From NCBI GenBank assembly GCA_903923915.1, contig CAIXZI010000079.1, forward strand, positions 1-6,268: a stretch of 6,268 bases of DNA, in the 5' to 3' direction. Shown piece after piece: positions 4,832 to 6,268 of this stretch (position 1 is the first letter of the stretch; the number at the start of each line of letters is the position of its first letter). The DNA comes from an uncultured Bacteroidota bacterium. GTDB taxonomy: Bacteria > Bacteroidota > Bacteroidia > B-17B0 > Aurantibacillaceae. The position numbers were made by a program, and so were the translations under genes. Under the pieces are notes generated by a model. The model had not been told where the DNA came from. It did no database searches and was given only the letters and a program-made list of their open reading frames with translations.

Positions 4832-6268
4832 CTACCTTAGCTTTTGTATTTTTATTTTTCCGAGTTTCTCATTTTCATTTGTTCCTGTTTTGCTTTTCTT
4901 TTTCGGAACGCCTGAAATTGCTTTTGCATCGCCATGACTGTTTAATTTATAAGCTCCATAACCAAGAAGACTTATAACCGCAGCAGCTATGGCAATTGCT
5001 GCGGGTTTATTTGCTTTTGCCCATTCCATAATGCCTGTTGGTGCAGCCGCTGCTTTATTAGTTGCAGTTGGTGTACTGCCATCTGCAACTTTTGGAACAT
5101 CTGCCGTATCTGGGGTATCTGTGTTTGGGCCTGTTGTGGCTTTCGCCTTGTTATTTCCTGCATCTTGAGAACCATCTCCTGAAGCCTTACCCGTTGCGGT
5201 GGCAGGTGTGTCTGTGTTTGCACCCCCATCGGTCGGCGTTGTTGCCTTATTTGAATTGTCTGTACTTGCAGGTGTTGTATTAGTGTCGCTGCTATCTGGT
5301 GTAGCAGTTTCACTTCCGTCAGCAGCCTCTCCGGATGAACTGCCTCCTTTTGGTTTTAAAGAACCAATTTTTTTAATAATTGCGGCTAAGGTTGTTATAG
5401 CAGTCATAGCAACTGCAATGGCGCTACCACTTGCAGGCTCTATACCTAATGAACCTATTTCTTCAAAGCCCGCTAATTCGCTGTTGTAAATTTCTGCGCC
5501 TAATATTTGAGCGGGCGAGTGCATGGTAGTATATTCTTCCATGTCAACACTACCCAAGCCTGATAAGGGAACGGCTTTGTCATGGTTGCCTTTTCCTTTT
5601 AAGATGGCTTTTTTTAAATTCTTTTCTTCTCCACCTGCACCGTAAAATATCTTCTCTAATTTTTCCCTTACCTTTTTCATTTTGGCAAGTCGTGGCATAT
5701 CAATTCTCATAGATTTAGCCTGATCGTCCGTCAAATAGGTGTATCGTAAATTACTGCCTACCTTTAAAATATTTAGTTTCATGCAAAGCAAAATACCGGC
5801 TCGCAATAAAACAGTTGCGGGATTAGCTTTATTTAAAGCGTGTAAACCTTTTTTCAGAATTTTAAGAAATTTACCGTGTTTGCCTAACTGCCCTAAATCT
5901 CCCCTAAGTAAATCGTCGGCATCTATGCCATTTATATTTTGGTATTCATCTCCAATACCATCTAAAAATTGTAATTCCATTTTTTTATCTATTTTTTTAA
6001 TGTAGGGTACTTGCCTGTTAAATCTTTCAAGCACACAGTCGATAATAATTTCTGTTCCGTCGGGTGCAATTGCAACAGGATAAATATGTTGATAGCCTTC
6101 TTCTTCTGAATACATGGCAATCCGAAATAAATGAGGTACGTTTAAATTGCTTAATAGGCAGGAAACAAATACACTAAAGTCGTCGCAGTCTGCTTCTTTG
6201 CCCCACCAACTTCTGCGAGGGCTTTTGATTTGTTCCTTGCCTGCTTCATCTTTTTTATATTTAATGCC
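4832..6268 (-). CDS. Transglutaminase-like cysteine protein with long linker and C-terminal membrane segment (5' partial)
   Basis: The reading frame is open to the right edge, so the start is missing; 478 residues are visible. The ATG at 6115 is internal, because the catalytic Cys lies upstream of it. Visible residues 21-31 read WWGKEADCDDF and 60-77 include QHIYPVAI and IIID. This gives a Cys28, His61, Asp77 order matching the transglutaminase-like (papain-fold) triad; DCDD around the Cys is typical. Next come a charged helical stretch, a hydrophobic segment (about 282-301), a roughly 105-residue linker of Thr, Ala, Asp, Pro, Gly and Ser (308-412), a likely transmembrane helix (422-442) and a basic tail. 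Members of this fold act as proteases, peptidases or transferases; the substrate here is unknown. It precedes the other genes on the same strand and could process or anchor a surface or virion component. The domain call is firm, the role is inference. Confidence 0.8.
   Translation of the reverse strand, partial: GIKYKKDEAGKEQIKSPRRSWWGKEADCDDFSVFVSCLLSNLNVPHLFRIAMYSEEEGYQHIYPVAIAPDGTEIIIDCVLERFNRQVPYIKKIDKKMELQFLDGIGDEYQNINGIDADDLLRGDLGQLGKHGKFLKILKKGLHALNKANPATVLLRAGILLCMKLNILKVGSNLRYTYLTDDQAKSMRIDMPRLAKMKKVREKLEKIFYGAGGEEKNLKKAILKGKGNHDKAVPLSGLGSVDMEEYTTMHSPAQILGAEIYNSELAGFEEIGSLGIEPASGSAIAVAMTAITTLAAIIKKIGSLKPKGGSSSGEAADGSETATPDSSDTNTTPASTDNSNKATTPTDGGANTDTPATATGKASGDGSQDAGNNKAKATTGPNTDTPDTADVPKVADGSTPTATNKAAAAPTGIMEWAKANKPAAIAIAAAVISLLGYGAYKLNSHGDAKAISGVPKKKSKTGTNENEKLGKIKIQKLR
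5033..5347 (-). repeat. Low-complexity Thr/Pro/Ala/Asp linker-coding segment
   Basis: This part of the transglutaminase-like gene encodes about 105 residues made almost only of T, P, A, D, G, S and N. The unit NTDTP occurs twice (GANTDTPATA and GPNTDTPDTA). It lies between two hydrophobic segments and looks like a flexible, disordered spacer. Because the composition is so biased, long open frames appear here in other frames, including a Gln-rich one at 4987-5313; I treat these as shadows. Confidence 0.75.

Noticed and set aside
4987..5313. A Gln-rich 108-aa open frame on the minus strand
   Set aside because: It is a frame-shifted shadow of the Thr/Pro/Ala linker-coding region; biased codons remove stops in the other frames.
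5199..5489. Plus-strand open frames, for example 96 aa here and 99 aa at 1260-1559
   Set aside because: They are antisense to well-supported minus-strand genes, mirror their composition, and show no independent motifs or gene-like spacing.
4832..6115. A complete 427-aa gene starting at the ATG at 6115
   Set aside because: The frame is open to the window edge, and the upstream 51 codons encode the DCDD Cys motif of the transglutaminase-like domain, so this ATG is internal.
1..6268. tRNA or rRNA genes, CRISPR arrays, insertion sequences, integrase or att-like repeats
   Set aside because: I looked for these and saw no supporting sequence: no repeat-spacer pattern, no transposase motif and no paired terminal repeats within the window.

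Overview
The window is an AT-rich, tightly packed, single-direction gene block. Every gene I accept lies on the minus strand, so transcription runs from the right edge (6268) to the left edge (1). Start codons follow A-rich tracts rather than Shine-Dalgarno sequences, and the proteins are rich in Lys, Asn and Ile. This suggests a Bacteroidota host, but that is an inference from style only; no marker gene is present.

In transcription order the window holds: (1) a 5'-truncated transglutaminase-like cysteine protein with a long Thr/Pro/Ala/Asp-rich linker and a C-terminal membrane segment (6268-4832); (2) a 216-aa protein with a Gly-rich hydrophobic region and an acidic tail (4768-4118); (3) a 161-bp gap carrying a near-perfect three-way-junction fold; (4) a 244-aa protein with a helical N-terminus and beta-rich C-terminus, my best candidate for a main capsid-type protein (3956-3222); (5) a GC-rich hairpin; (6) three small beta-rich proteins of 128, 193 and 106 aa, at least two of them apparent paralogues; (7) a 287-aa coiled-coil and acidic protein; (8) a 58-aa helical protein coupled to it by ATGA; (9) a 238-aa protein with one membrane segment and two annexin-like repeats; (10) the first 21 codons of another probable membrane protein, cut by the left edge.

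Taken together, membrane-associated proteins flank a run of small beta-rich proteins. That arrangement would fit the structural module of a tailless, possibly membrane-containing virus or provirus of Bacteroidota, or a domesticated derivative. No packaging ATPase, replication protein, integrase, portal, terminase or tail gene is visible, so this is a hypothesis. The annexin-like membrane protein, the structured leader before the 244-aa gene and the duplicated beta-protein series deserve the closest look.
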